Below are positions 12,054 through 23,786 of a stretch of 64,000 nucleotides of DNA, piece after piece. Within the stretch, counting starts at the first letter, position 1. Each line of letters opens with the position of its first letter. Where the stretch lies: the NCBI RefSeq assembly GCF_051622035.1, contig NC_135357.1:19093256-19157255 (forward strand). The letters run 5' to 3'. The translations under genes and the position numbers were made by a program. Source of the stretch: Arctopsyche grandis (Eukaryota; Arthropoda; Insecta; Trichoptera; Hydropsychidae). The notes below the pieces were generated by a model that had not been told where the DNA came from, did no database searches, and saw nothing but the letters and a program-made list of their open reading frames with translations.

Positions 12054-13189
12054 TTTACAATTTCGTTACGATTTGATATACATATGTATGTATACATATA
12101 TTTGATATACATATGTATATTGTATTTTGTGTCCATTCATGATGTTCGAAAAAAGAAAAGTCTCAAGTATATGAACGGAGAATGGGAAAATACCGGGAAG
12201 TGTACGCGTATCAAATAATCCCGACGCAATCCAGAGGATATTTTCTTTTTTGCGTTCACTCGAAAAGAGAAAAATGATTGAAACATCAAATGATCTCCCT
12301 TTCCGTAAAAATCCTTTGTACATAACCGGCACAGATTTAAAAGGTCGGGTGTATCTTAAACGGATGATGGAGGATCAAATATTTATATTGGTAGGAATAA
12401 TATGAATAAACTGCTATACTTGGACTTTTTTCGGTCGATATTTTACATGCCAAAAATATGCAGTTATTGAAACGAATCTAAATTTTTATTCATTTTGTGG
12501 TGAAGATTGTTTTTTTAGAAGTATGTATTTTTAGGAATATGCACATTGCAGACGTTTAAAATATTTTTTTTTAAATATAATATATTGAAATTCAACTCGC
12601 ATAAATTTATAACTATTAACTTTACGGATAGTGAAATTTTTGAAGAATCGTTTCAAAGAAATATATTACTTTTCACGTTGAATTTTGTGGCGTATCTTCT
12701 CCATAAATTTTCAGCGTCACATGGTGGAAAGTACATATCTACATAGTGGAGATATGAACAAAGTTTCGGCTTAATTTATCATAGAAGCACTTCGTCTAAG
12801 CTGCTAGAGTTATAATCCCAAAGCTTTTGGCACCACTTAAAATTCATCGAGACAAAAAAGGAAACGCACCAAAATCATTATCCAATTATACCGGCTTTCA
12901 GTCTATTTTCTGAAAATCGGACAACACAATTCGAAACGAATCATTGTAGCCAATTATCTCTATCAAATTATTGCTATTATGCTCATTACACACAACAATT
13001 AGCGCTAATGGTGACTCCGTGGCAATAATTTCATACAAAGTACGGCCATTTCGGTAAATGAGGGCGAATCAGGTGAGGCAGAAGTAGATGATGGCTCAAT
13101 AATTATTATCTACTTCCACTTAGACGATCGTAAATTATGAAATTATTATATGTAACTGTTTTATAAGTGTGACTATATTTATAGTTTAA
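12054..13189. other. Non-coding AT-rich DNA
   Basis: No gene seen. Weak open frames of 66-88 codons lack family features. CATATGTATGTATACATA-type motifs occur at its left end. Confidence 0.45.
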
Positions 13190-13358
13190 CCCTTTTTTCG
13201 TCGTCCCTTCGAGTCCAATCACCCCTCGAATAAGATTCTTCAGCAGCGATGCGTAATATTGCGAAATCTGACGATAGGTAGACGACAGTTTCGCCTCTCG
13301 ACCCGTGTAAAAATTGAACATGTGACGCGAGACGTTCCGCACGGTTGGTCGCAAAGGG
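13190..13358. mobile_element. Short piggyBac-type MITE (TTAA target)
   Basis: The 169-bp element is flanked by TTAA at 13186-13189 and 13359-13362. It begins CCCTTTTTTCGTCG and ends CGCAAAGGG, so its termini share CCCTTT in inverted orientation. A TTAA duplication and a CCC start are typical of piggyBac. It is far too short for a transposase. Confidence 0.6.
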
Positions 13359-13617
13359 TTAAACTCTTTGAAATGCTCCCTTTAGTGGAAAATTATCACA
13401 CGTTTACCGAACGCTTCGTTTATTTTTATGACAGCCATATTAGTCCTGGGCGGAGGAGAGTCCTGAATTACTTCTTTATTTACGTTGTGCGTACATACAT
13501 ACATACATACCTATATAAATAACACAAGGAAACACTCTGAATTTAAATTTGTCGAAATGCCGTATTAATTCACTTTTACATGAAACGGTAGTGCGTTTGT
13601 ACGTATAAAATATATAA

Positions 13618-13618
<1 letters not shown>

Positions 13619-13660
<42 letters not shown>
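13619..13660. repeat. (CA)n microsatellite
   Basis: About 20 perfect CA repeats, followed by an imperfect TACATACA run. It encodes a Cys/Val run on the minus strand that is not a gene. Confidence 0.95.
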
Positions 13661-13664
<4 letters not shown>

Positions 13665-13759
13665 TACATTTTCAGTCAACGTTTTCAATGTGTAGTCAAC
13701 GTTTTCAATTTGCGCATTTGTCGAGACTTCTATTTGACTTTTTAACAGGACAAGCATGC

Positions 13760-15049
13760 TTTGAATTGGGAAATTCTACCAAAATTTTCGAACGAGCAGC
13801 AGCATCACCTAAATATAAAAATATTGCGATTATTATTTTTTTTTCGACTGCTTCGTAATTTATTTGAATTTTTTATTAAACCCAAATGAAACTTTGAATG
13901 AAAACTAATCTCATATAACATCAATTTCAGAGTAGAAATTTGATTGAAATTGGAAAAGTCAAAACATTTTACCTTCATATAAGATTAAAAAATATATACG
14001 TAAATTGAAAAATTTAATATTACTCGAAACGGTGAACTAATTCAACTTCTTAATCTAAATTCGGTTGGAGGTTCAAACAATTTAAGAAGGTTCTTCAGCG
14101 CTTAAAGTTCCCATCACATTCTGGCAAACGTTAGGATTGTCTCTATCTCTCTCAGCTAATCAACTAAGTCAGTGGCGCATCAAATTCAGTCCGAAGTGAA
14201 TTTCCACACAAGTTAACAAGATTGTAAGGATGCTTAAGATACCCCAACGTTCACATATACATACATATGTATGTACATACGCACTGGGAAATAAACTCAT
14301 ACTTATACCTTTATCGTGTACAAGTCGAATCAACGAAAAGATCGAATTATCATAAAATTCAAATTACATAAATATACTCTCAATAATATTTTATCAACTA
14401 ATATTTTACCTGTATCAATAGTACATATTTATTTAAATATAGTTAATCTTATTATTTAAATTAGTAAATAAGTAATAAGAAAATCACTCCATTTATTTAG
14501 TCTTATATTATAAATCCATATGTATCAACTTTCTCGTATTCTACGAACATACATACATACATATGTACATTATATTATTTAACGATTTTGTATTACAGTA
14601 TATTATGAATATACTATGTATTAAATGATGTCACTAGGCTTTATTCATCCACTATACAGATTTGCATAATGATTTCTGTTTAAAATTTTAGGACTTAATC
14701 CATTAATGGACCAAATTATTTAATCATAGAAAATTAAAATAGCCGAACATTTGGCGTCTGGGAAATTATATTAATAACTAGGCAAATATTCCTGAAATTT
14801 CATGTGGCGTTAGATAATATTTGATCCTATAATATGTATATTATTTTAAATAATAAGATATTAAAGTCTTGGCTTATATTTGAACATTCATATTTAAGTA
14901 ACAATGTAATTTTTTTTCAGTATAAAAGCTATTTATGTTATTTAAAAAAATGATATGTGTACATTTGTATGAAATCTTTCTAAGGTCAAGTTACTCGAGC
15001 ATTAAGTCACCAATTCTATTTCTTTTTCATTTTGATTTGAATTTTTTCT
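13760..15049. other. Non-coding AT-rich DNA
   Basis: No gene seen. ACATACATATGTATGTACAT motifs lie near 14260 and 14550. The stretch leads to the acceptor of the receptor exon and is presumed intronic. Confidence 0.45.
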
Positions 15050-15290
15050 ATGCATAGGTATATTATGAATAAATTGAAATCTGAATTCCGTCAAATTTTG
15101 GATAAATGAGCATTCTAACTACGATCTACATACTCTGCAATACATTATACAAAATAAAAGCAGCCTGGGAATAAATTCCATGGTGTGGTCAGAAAACAAT
15201 CCAGATTTCAATATAATCGAAAATATATGAAGCATGATGGGCAGAAAAACTAAGGAAAAAAGTCTAAATCGATTGGGGAAATTAAAACTT
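15050..15290 (+). pseudogene. Decayed Tc1/mariner transposase fragment
   Basis: With stops and a frame change, the + strand reads like the end of a Tc1 transposase. The clearest part is NNPDFNIIENI, then a stop, then SMMGRK at about 15196-15247, which matches the conserved SPDLNxIENxW block ahead of the last catalytic acidic residue region. Upstream, a stretch with LKSEF, a stop and HYTK resembles the part before that block. No inverted termini were found. It lies in the intron just before the receptor's penultimate exon. Confidence 0.5.
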
Positions 15291-15673
15291 TTATGTTCGG
15301 TAAAATGAACTTAATGATGAATTTTTAATGGGTTTTTTCGATTTGTTTTGTAACCTCTACCTCAAGTTTTGAAAAAAAATATCATTTGCATCCAAAATTT
15401 ATAAGGATATTTCTCATAAAATTACTTATTGACAAAAGAGATTTTTTTTGCTAAAGATGAGTTAGAGAAAGTAATGCAAAAACTATTGCTTTAATTTTTT
15501 ATTCATTCATTGTATTTTAAAAATATCATAATTCACGTGTGATGCTAGTGATACTCTTCGCTTTGCGTCAGAGTACCTATACATATATGTACATACATAC
15601 ATATGTATATACTACATACGTAATATTTTAGATGAATTTTATTGAAATTCATATTTTTCTTTTTTGTATGCAG

Positions 15674-17663
15674 GAGCAAAGTGGCAGCACTACTTCTGGA
15701 CAAGCATCTTCAGATCAACGGCATAGGAGTTGGTGGTAGAGCCAGCATAGCAGCTCCGGCTCCAGCCGCAGCATGCAACAGGATGAAGAGGGAGAGAAAA
15801 GCCGCCAGAACTCTCGGCATAATCATGACAGCATTTCTCGCCTGCTGGCTTCCATTTTTTCTCTGGTAAGAATGCTATAAATATTTTTGAACTGTACAAC
15901 TATGAAGAAGGGACTTTCGCTATCGATCGGGGATGCTGTGGTGCGCCTTTCGTGAAAACCAATATACAGGGTGTTGATTAAACCAATCAATATACAGAGT
16001 GTTCGCCTACGAGTTGATTAAATGTAGAACACACACTTGAACACACATAGACAGCACGCCGACTACAGCAGCGGAAAAAATGTCTTCCTAGAGTACAATA
16101 GAGATGCCTCTTTAATTATGAAGCGAACAAAAGCTCCACTGTATCACAGATATTTCACAATATGAATACCAGTATACATACATACATCCTCATAAAAATA
16201 TGAAATATTTATTATTTGTGGAGCTTTCCAAATATTTAATGCGCAAGTTGGGTTTATTTTAAATGGATATTAAAAACGAATTAATTTTTTTTTTTTACAT
16301 ATACATATACCAGGAAGGCCTTACAGGTAAACCCCAATGCGCCTTCCTGGCCAATTACAAACAATGCTGCATTTTTATTACACAAGTCAATGAATTACGA
16401 GACACTGAAAACTCGTAATTAAGGAGACATCTATGAATTGTACATACATTTTATTGTACATTAAATCATACTTAAATAGTGGTGACATAGTACGTAAGAA
16501 GGATTTTAGCCAATTTAATCGGGAACCATTTTAACAATTAAATCAGAAAAATTGGTAACGAACTCTGATAGGAAACGATCGACCTGGAGTCACATATATC
16601 CAGGTCTGATCAGCAGCACTACAGATATACTCAGAAAAATTCTTGTCAATTGCGGTCAGCTCATGGGATCAAACCCGGCGCCTCTCGGTGCTAGGCAGAA
16701 GCTTAACAACCGAGCTATGCTGCTGGCAAATGTACATATATAAAGCAAATAAATGGGAACTCATACATACATATATTATATGATGAAAAACCATTAAACT
16801 TTCTTCACAAGAATATTAGATATGTATTTAGTATTTCACACATGTATTCTTCTAGCTTCAATCACATCTCTTATGTACATACTGTCACTTATGTATGTAC
16901 ATATTTTTGCTTCTTCCATCTGAGACGTGCTTCTCACCCATTAATTCCTCTTTAAATCGTTTCACGCCATTTTAAGAATGTGTATTTACATACTTCTCTA
17001 AATAGGCTTTTTTCCATTTTACCCCCACAAAAGGTGTGTATAAACAACGGTCAGTTAAGATAATAAAGTGCGCATTTCTTCCTTAGTAAGATGGATTTTT
17101 ATAGCATACAATCTCTACATAAAATTTTTGACAATATTTATATGTAATTATTTCTAAAATTGGTTAAAGCGTATTTCCATTCTTCAAACACAACTAAATG
17201 CTAAGCAAATTGAAAATTATGCATTCCTATCTTGATTTTCACTAATGCATACAATAGTACGACTGCAGTCAATTTTAACTTGAATTGAGTTCCTCATTTT
17301 ATTTTCAGGTATTTGATAACTACTTTATGTGGAGGTCCTTGCTACTGTCCTCCGATGGTGGTGACAGCCGTTTTTTGGGTAGGATACTTCAACTCGGCGC
17401 TAAATCCTTTAATCTACGCCTACTTTAACCGAGAGTTTAGGGTAGCGTTCAAGAAGACACTCGAGTCCTGCTGCAGGACCATTCTGAGGAGCGAACCCGG
17501 TAACAATCTTTTCAGCGGTAGGAGCTTCGGAAGAAGGGAGTTGCATGTTCACTCAAATGCCAGCTCTGAAATACATATGAATAACTGCTTGAAAATATCG
17601 CCGAAAAACGAACAACCGTGCGTACTCAAGGAACAAATTGTACATGGCGAGAGTGTCACGTAA
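15674..17663 (+). CDS. Beta-adrenergic-like octopamine receptor, last two coding exons (partial)
   Basis: This is the C-terminal end of a rhodopsin-class biogenic amine receptor, probably a cell-surface octopamine receptor coupled to cAMP. The exons are 15674-15865 and 17309-17663 (181 residues visible). The first exon encodes the end of cytoplasmic loop 3 with [14 protein letters not shown], then membrane segment 6 with CWLPFFLW. The second encodes the Cys-rich extracellular loop 3 ([10 protein letters not shown]), segment 7 with [18 protein letters not shown] (the NPxxY motif) and a cytoplasmic tail with a CC pair that could be palmitoylated. Both introns seen are GT-AG, phase 2. The Trp codon of segment 6 is split by the internal intron. 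[10 protein letters not shown] and [15 protein letters not shown] fit the Oct-beta family better than dopamine, tyramine or 5-HT receptors. The subtype is uncertain. Segments 1-5 are not in the window; a SINE sits in the internal intron. Confidence 0.82.
16290..16727 (-). repeat. tRNA-derived SINE in the receptor intron
   Basis: Read on the minus strand it begins GCCAGCAGCATAGCTCGG, with a box A-like TAGCTCGGTTG and a box B-like GGGTTTGATCCC. It ends in the hairpin CCAGGAAGGC...GCCTTCCTGG and an AT-rich tail. It lies between the two receptor exons in antisense orientation and is about 85-90 percent like the 20.3 kb copy by eye. Confidence 0.8.
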
Positions 17664-17752
17664 GATTCATGACAATGAATTCACATAAATATTGCACAAT
17701 AATCATCATTACACTTTGTTAAAAATGTACTAGATACATTTCAAATCTTGAA

Positions 17753-17758
17753 AATAAA
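17753..17758 (+). terminator. Likely polyadenylation signal of the receptor gene
   Basis: AATAAA about 90 bases after the receptor stop codon at 17661-17663, followed by a TA-rich run. It is the first canonical signal downstream; use is inferred. Confidence 0.5.
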
Positions 17759-17764
17759 TATATA

Positions 17765-20262
17765 TATATATAATCAATTAAATGACCTATTGCGATTGAA
17801 CACGACGATGCAGAGATGTAAGATGCGACAATTTTTTATTTGATATTATCCGCTGATTAGAAAAAGACATATTTAAGTTTGTTTTTAATGTACCAATTTT
17901 CTTTTATAATCATATTATAAAACGCATAGTACATATTATTATGATAATTACAAGTTCCTCCGCTCCATAGTTTAGTTCAACCCAAAATTTTCCAATCATC
18001 TGAATAATTCGTACATTAGTATATAGGTAAACATATACAGCTCGTTTTTAAATCAAACCAAATTCAATCAGAAATACGAAGATTCATCGACTTTGTTGAA
18101 ATCGTAGAGTTACTATTTATACAAAGCACAATATGAATGTACATATTATAAGACTAGATTATTCCGAAAAGTATAATACATATATATTTTAATTTACATT
18201 CAGCATATTAAACATAGAAATTCATTTTGAATTTAATTGAAATAACTATTAAAGTAAATCCACAAAATATGTACATCAATTTTTGTACTTGTTATCAATT
18301 TTTATAACTATAGTTGAATTCACATAAAATACTTTTTTAAAAACAAAATCTCTATAATAAACAAAATTTCTATTTTTAATTTAATGAAATTATCGCCAGT
18401 TAATTTATTTAAAATATCTCTATAGAAAAATTTTTATTTACATTTAATTGTGAAGTATTTCTAAACTTATTTTGTCAATTACATAAGTAATACATATGTA
18501 AATGTATGTAAATGTGTTAAGAAATAATACCCCTATAAAATATTGGTGTGTTTATGCATTGAGTGTCAGATAATATGTGTATATACCTATGCATAATTAT
18601 ATTGTAATATCATCTTGCATTCTACATATATATGTTTACACCTATGTATGTATATGATATTTACTGTTAAATTGTGCAAACAGACATACATATATGTAAT
18701 TACATGATTAAACTATAATTGTGCCAAAATGAATTTCTTGTAGGTGTAATATAAGTGAATATTTAAACATGAATGTATAATAAAATTACTTAATATACCT
18801 ATAATATCACAAAATTATAAGTGGAATATAAATGTATTTTTGAATAAACATACATACATAATACTTAAATAATATGTTATTGCATACACATTATTCTGAA
18901 AACACCTACATTTAATATAAATTGATACGTACATATAGTCTATTTTTGTGTGTACATATATGTACATATGTACCAGTATATTCATTGTTAAATTCCTAAA
19001 TAAACAAAACACACTATTCGTACGATTCATAAGGACCAACGTGAGAAACAATAAAAATAATGATATGTATACAAAATAATATCCATATTAGTAGGTATAT
19101 GGTGTATTTGAATCATTTTAAACAATCATAGAAAGTATATGAATTAACCATATCATAATAATAAATTAATTATAAGCAAATATTACAATATTATATGTAT
19201 GTATGTATGTATGTAACATAGGTATTATAAAGTGAAAAATCAATCATATAGGTTTTCACTGAGTACTGTAACTGATTACACGGTGTTTTAACAATCAATT
19301 CTGATATAATTTTTGTGAAATTATTCAAAATGTATGTATACACATTTATCTATAGAATATAAATTATTAATTGTGTTGATGTGAATTGAGATGGAATTTA
19401 AAATTATCTATTTATTAAATGTATAATGAATTTGACGGAAATATGAACTGTTATTATATTATGATTTGTTATCGAATGGAATGAAGTAATAAAAAAAAAT
19501 TTAAAAAAATCATTGTCCTTTATTTTTCTTTTTAATGCATATAAAGGTCCGAATATATTATCAAGCACTGCACTTAAATATCTCGACATGACATTGCACG
19601 GAAAAGACTAATTCTATTCATAATATACAACACCACCCGTTTTCAACATGTTCATACATAAAATCGGCTTACATATACACTATAGAGCGCGATGATATGG
19701 TGCAATATTGCTTGCGTCGTATCGCCGAGTCAATATTGTCACAATATGACGGTTCCAAAAATATTCATAGTCGCATGACAGCACTTTCGTTAGTACGGGT
19801 GCACTTGCCACTATGACGTCACGTCATGCGTGAATATTTCTACAGTGGCCAAAGAAAACCGGTTCTGTGTGATACGTTTCGGTGACATGTACTGCTGTAT
19901 TGTATTAATATAACGTGTCGGTTGCTGCTGTTTCAGATATGTCACATATACATTACGAATCATATGAATGCGTCGATGTAGAATATACCAAAATATATTT
20001 CTCGTCCTGCTTTTTATGTGCAGTTTCTGGCTTGAGCTGTACTGGTATAAACGAGCATTCATACATTCCCATATATTATATCGAACATATTGATTGTATA
20101 CATATTGCAAACTAAGGGTTCAAAATATTCGAATAACGAATATCGTATAGTAGCTTTAAATGATTTATTTGTAGTTTTAAGAAGGTCAAGATATTAAAAT
20201 TTTAAAAGAATCATACATAATCTGGAATATCAAATAGAATATTTATTTTACATACATATATA
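17765..20262. other. Intergenic AT-rich DNA, with one CRE-like site
   Basis: No gene seen. It is extremely AT-rich from 17.8 to 19.6 kb. Positions 19600-20110 are more complex and contain the palindrome TGACGTCA. Frames of up to 99 codons have no family features. Confidence 0.45.
19814..19821. promoter_or_regulatory. CRE-like palindrome TGACGTCA
   Basis: A perfect cAMP-response element consensus, overlapped by a second half site (ACGTCACGTCAT). It is about 2.1 kb downstream of the receptor gene in a less AT-rich block. A functional role is only inferred, and one such 8-mer is not unusual by chance in 64 kb. Confidence 0.25.
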
Positions 20263-20667
20263 CCAGGAAGGCCTTACAGGTAAATCCCAATGCGCCTTCC
20301 TGGCCAATTACAAACACAAATGCAGCATTTTTTTATTACAAGTCGTTGAATTGCGAGACACTAAAAAACTCGCAAATTAGCGAGACATCTATGAGTTGTA
20401 CATAAATTTTATTGTACATCAATCAAACTTCAAATAGTGGTGACATAGTAGGTAGGAAGGATTTTTAGCCAATTTTATTTTCCGGGAACCGTTTCAACAA
20501 TGAAATCAGAGAAAATTGGCAAACTCTGATAGGAAACGATCAAGCTGGAGTCACAACTCCAGGTCTGACCAACAGCATACTCTGAAAAATTAATTTTCAT
20601 TCAGGGATTGAACCCGGCACCTTCTTGACGCTAAGCAGAAGCTTAACGACCGAGCTATGCTGCTGGC
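20263..20667 (-). repeat. tRNA-derived SINE, near full length
   Basis: On the minus strand the copy starts GCCAGCAGCATAGCTCGG, has box A-like TAGCTCGGTCG and box B-like GGGTTCAATCCC about 35 bases later, a body with CGAGTTTTTTAGTGTCTCGC, and the 3' hairpin CCAGGAAGGC...GCCTTCCTGG followed by an AT-rich tail. It is very similar to the copy at 62.5 kb, so the family has been active fairly recently. Confidence 0.85.
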
Positions 20668-21712
20668 TATATGTACATATATGTGTTGAAGATTGAAAAT
20701 AAAAAAATAAGATCGTATAAAAAGTATTCGAATTATCGGATTTGGAACCCCTAGTAATATTAATACTAATATTAATAATATACGGTAAACGGATTATTTT
20801 TTCACAAGAAAATCGCGAATACTGAATATCTGTCACCCGAGTTTTCGTTAGTATGATGGTTCGCTACATTATACAATTTTTGTTATATTAAAATTTTCCA
20901 ATTTAATAGATAAAATTAAACGAGACAGGGGAAACGCTATTAAATATCATTTATTTTGACATGAAATCGAATTAAGAGTAAATTTTCAACTAAGAAATTT
21001 ACATGTTCAATTTTCACGGTATATTTTACACACTCCTACACATCGGGGTAGTGTGAACCGTAAACGGGAATTTTCATTAGAATTTCAGAACGCAAACAAA
21101 GGAAAATCACGCCCATCTAGTTAAACAAGGAGCGATTATCTTTCCTACCACTTCATAAATTCATTTTTATTCACATGAACGGATAAAATTATGCGACAAC
21201 GTCAACGTAGTAGAAAAACCTTCTCTCGTCTGAAGCTTCATTATTCACTGTCTAGGAAAACATTCGTCTGACAGGAGAATATACATATGTACGTATGTAT
21301 ATTTTAATAAGTTAGTCATACTTGTCACGACACCAAAAGGTGACTGTTAAAAATGTGAAATGTCTAGCTCTGAGATCCATTTTAAATTTTGGATCAGACA
21401 GTAAAATGGGTATTGATGACAGTAGCCAACAAAATATTATATGTAGGTACATACATGTCGACAGTAAGAACATTTTAACTGGGAATTTTAATATTCATAA
21501 CGCCGAATTTGATGTGATAATGGACTGTACTGGAGATAATTTGTTTGTCCCCGAAGGGATGGGCGTTAAAATGAGTTTAGGAATCATCCGACCCTAAACG
21601 AAACATTAAAACATCGTAACATGCGATGGTTTCGATAAACCGCAGGGCAAATGGTCTTTGGACCGCTTTTAAGGTCGATTGTAAATTGTAAAATCTACAG
21701 ACAAGTCCCGAC
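20668..21712. other. Non-coding DNA with one unexplained 91-codon frame
   Basis: Mostly AT-rich. A + strand frame at about 21322-21597 begins at a TTG and has mixed composition, but it matches no family I know and has no splice or promoter context. I do not call it a gene. Confidence 0.4.
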
Positions 21713-21855
21713 AGTGGCGTGCGCTGAAATTCTCTCTCTTTTTGTCGTACAGCCTTACTTAATGTGCACGAGCAGGGTAAAAGAGGAACAGGCTGTTCCT
21801 CTTGTATCCCGTTCGTCTTGTACAAAAAGAGAGAGAATTTCAGCGCACGCCACTG
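21713..21855. mobile_element. Short hairpin element related to the Mutator-like family
   Basis: A near-perfect inverted repeat. The left arm starts AGTGGCGTGCGCTGAAATTC and the right arm is its complement, ending GCACGCCACTG. The direct repeat GTCCCGAC lies at 21705-21712 and 21856-21863. The centre (GAGGAACAGGCTGTTCCTC) resembles the centre of the larger hairpins at 4.1 and 5.8 kb, so it may be a short relative. The 8-bp repeat and CAGTGGCG terminus would also fit hAT. Confidence 0.65.
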
Positions 21856-21863
21856 GTCCCGAC

Positions 21864-22669
21864 TATAACATATGTCGTAGATAAAGATGCTACCAAGAAC
21901 AGATCGATAGAAAAGTCTCTCATATTGACAAAATAATCAAACATTATGTGTGAGATAAATTGAAACTTCCAAGCTAATGAGTAAAAAAAGACTAATAGAA
22001 TTTGTAGTCGACATTTTTTGAAGGTGTATTTATGATATTTTTAAATATATATTTATGATGATTTTAGCATAATTTAAAAATAAAACAAATATATTTATAA
22101 TATCTGTTTGGTATTATACAATTACCCATCTAAATACTGACAATTTTGTGACATGGACAATTCCATAATGATCTCGAACGAAACTAGGTCTATAAAAGAT
22201 TATAAAAAGAATTTAGAAGTATTGTGACTATATATAATACCTTGTTCTAGTACATTTTTTACAATGGACACAGTAAAAAATAATTATAACGATCAATACT
22301 TTTAATTTAGTGTACTCAAAAGAAATAAGAAAATCACGCCCGCTAAAGGTTTACGATAAAGAATGTGAAAAAATCATTGTTTTATTATTAGTACGAAGAA
22401 TTCAAAAGTTCTTTTGATAGAGTTTGTTATTTACGATTAAATTTCCTTTAGACTGGCTTATCTAATATTCATTTATTAATATGTCAAAGGGCTTGTATGG
22501 ATCTTCGTCATCATACGTTTTATTGAATTCTTGTACGCTTTTTTCGTTAAAAAATTCGTTTTTGATCATTTTTCCGTAGACATTATATCGCGTAATCGTT
22601 TTGTCGGGACGTTATATCGTTCGGCGTTTCATTCGGGGATGTTTCGTCATGGATTCATATAGGTATACA
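21864..22669. other. Non-coding AT-rich DNA
   Basis: I see nothing beyond AT-rich unique sequence. Open frames are short. Confidence 0.5.
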
Positions 22670-23199
22670 CAGGGCTAACGAGAGGGGGGGTACAGAGTAT
22701 GCAAATAACCTGGGCCCGGGATCCAGAAGGGCCCAGTCGATTTAATTCATTTAATTATAGATAGCATTTTAATTCATTTAATTATACATATAAAGTTCAC
22801 TTTTCATCGAGTAAACAAGTTTGTGCACCCAGGCTATTAGTTAGTATATAATATTAGGTAAACGGGTTACATCCCAAATGCGACAGGAGATCCGCGCAAG
22901 CGATTTTCGTAGCGACGCTTATCCTGGTAGCGATTCACATTTGGGATGTTAGCACCGAGCCATAATATTATAAGTTTCAAAATATCACTCTAATTTAAAT
23001 TTGTAAATGAAAATATTGTTTATGAAATTATGTTAAATATATTTTTGTTGATTATAATCGATTTTAATTTAAATACGTACAACTTTCCAAATACCAAACA
23101 TTTTTCATAAATATTTTTACTAGGTTGAATCAAATTTTTTTCTTAGGGTCCACTGCTACAAAATTGTATCGGGGCCCGGATTTTCTCTCGGCGGCCATG
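22670..23199. mobile_element. Non-autonomous hAT-type element
   Basis: Begins CAGGGCTAACGAGAGG with GGGCCC nearby, and ends GGGGCCCGG...CTCTCGGCGGCCATG, an imperfect inverted terminus. A perfect 8-bp TSD, GGTATACA, lies at 22662-22669 and 23200-23207. Its termini match the element at 57.5 kb, but its AT-rich interior differs. No transposase frame. Confidence 0.78.
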
Positions 23200-23344
23200 G
23201 GTATACATCTTAACTGTACGTGGACGGCCGGGCGAGTCGTGAGGTTGGAATGAAAATTGTTCATATATACACCGGGAGTACATAGAAATGCTGGAAATCA
23301 CGCAATGATGCAAATTGACCGCAAGGGCAATGCTTGCCGAAGCC

Positions 23345-23730
23345 ATTAAGGGAGCTACAGACGCTCCGGAATTCCGGAGAGGTCTACTGTGAGGCGACCC
23401 ATGTTGACGCAGACCGCAACGTGTGTAGGAAGATTCGCCTTGAGGTCGACGAGCGTACAAGTCGCCTCATATCGAAGCAAATTCTGTTCGTTCGCCTCAA
23501 GGCGGATACCCCCTTTTCATTATTCCCTCTCCGTTGTCGCCATGCCGCTGCTCGCACCACACGATCACTTCTGAGAATTGACGTAAAGTTGTAACATCGC
23601 GTCATACCGGAGCGTGTGTAGCCCCCTACAATTTCAGGTCGACCGAAAATAATACCTCAAGGTCTACCACAAGGAATACCTCTCCGGAATTCTGGAGCGT
23701 CTATAGCCCCCTGTAGCGACAATAGCCTCG
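23345..23730. mobile_element. GC-rich inverted-repeat element
   Basis: The left arm GACGCTCCGGAATTCCGGAG near 23358 and the right arm CTCCGGAATTCTGGAGCGTC near 23692 are complementary, and the similarity extends outward (GGGAGCTACA versus TATAGCCCCCT). The interior is GC-rich, with overlapping frames of 60-86 codons on both strands that look compositional. No target duplication identified. Confidence 0.55.
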
Positions 23731-23744
23731 GTGTATAAATTCCT

Positions 23745-23786
23745 CTCCAAAACCACCCGTTTAAATAACAACGCGCACAAAACTAG
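23745..23786 (+). mobile_element. Helitron-like 3' end
   Basis: AACCACCCGTT...AACGCGCACAAAACTAG followed by T resembles the end of the Helitron at 9.6 kb, with a weakened hairpin. The 5' end could not be placed. Confidence 0.5.

Noticed and set aside
19814..19821. CRE site as evidence of feedback control of the octopamine receptor
   Set aside because: A single 8-mer downstream of the gene is compatible with chance; listed only as a low-confidence site.
21322..21597. 91-codon + strand frame of mixed composition
   Set aside because: Starts at TTG, no family motif, no splice or promoter context; a frame of this length is expected by chance in 64 kb.
23143..23605. Cluster of overlapping frames on both strands, 61-105 codons
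   Set aside because: Explained by GC-rich inverted-repeat DNA with few stops; no family features.
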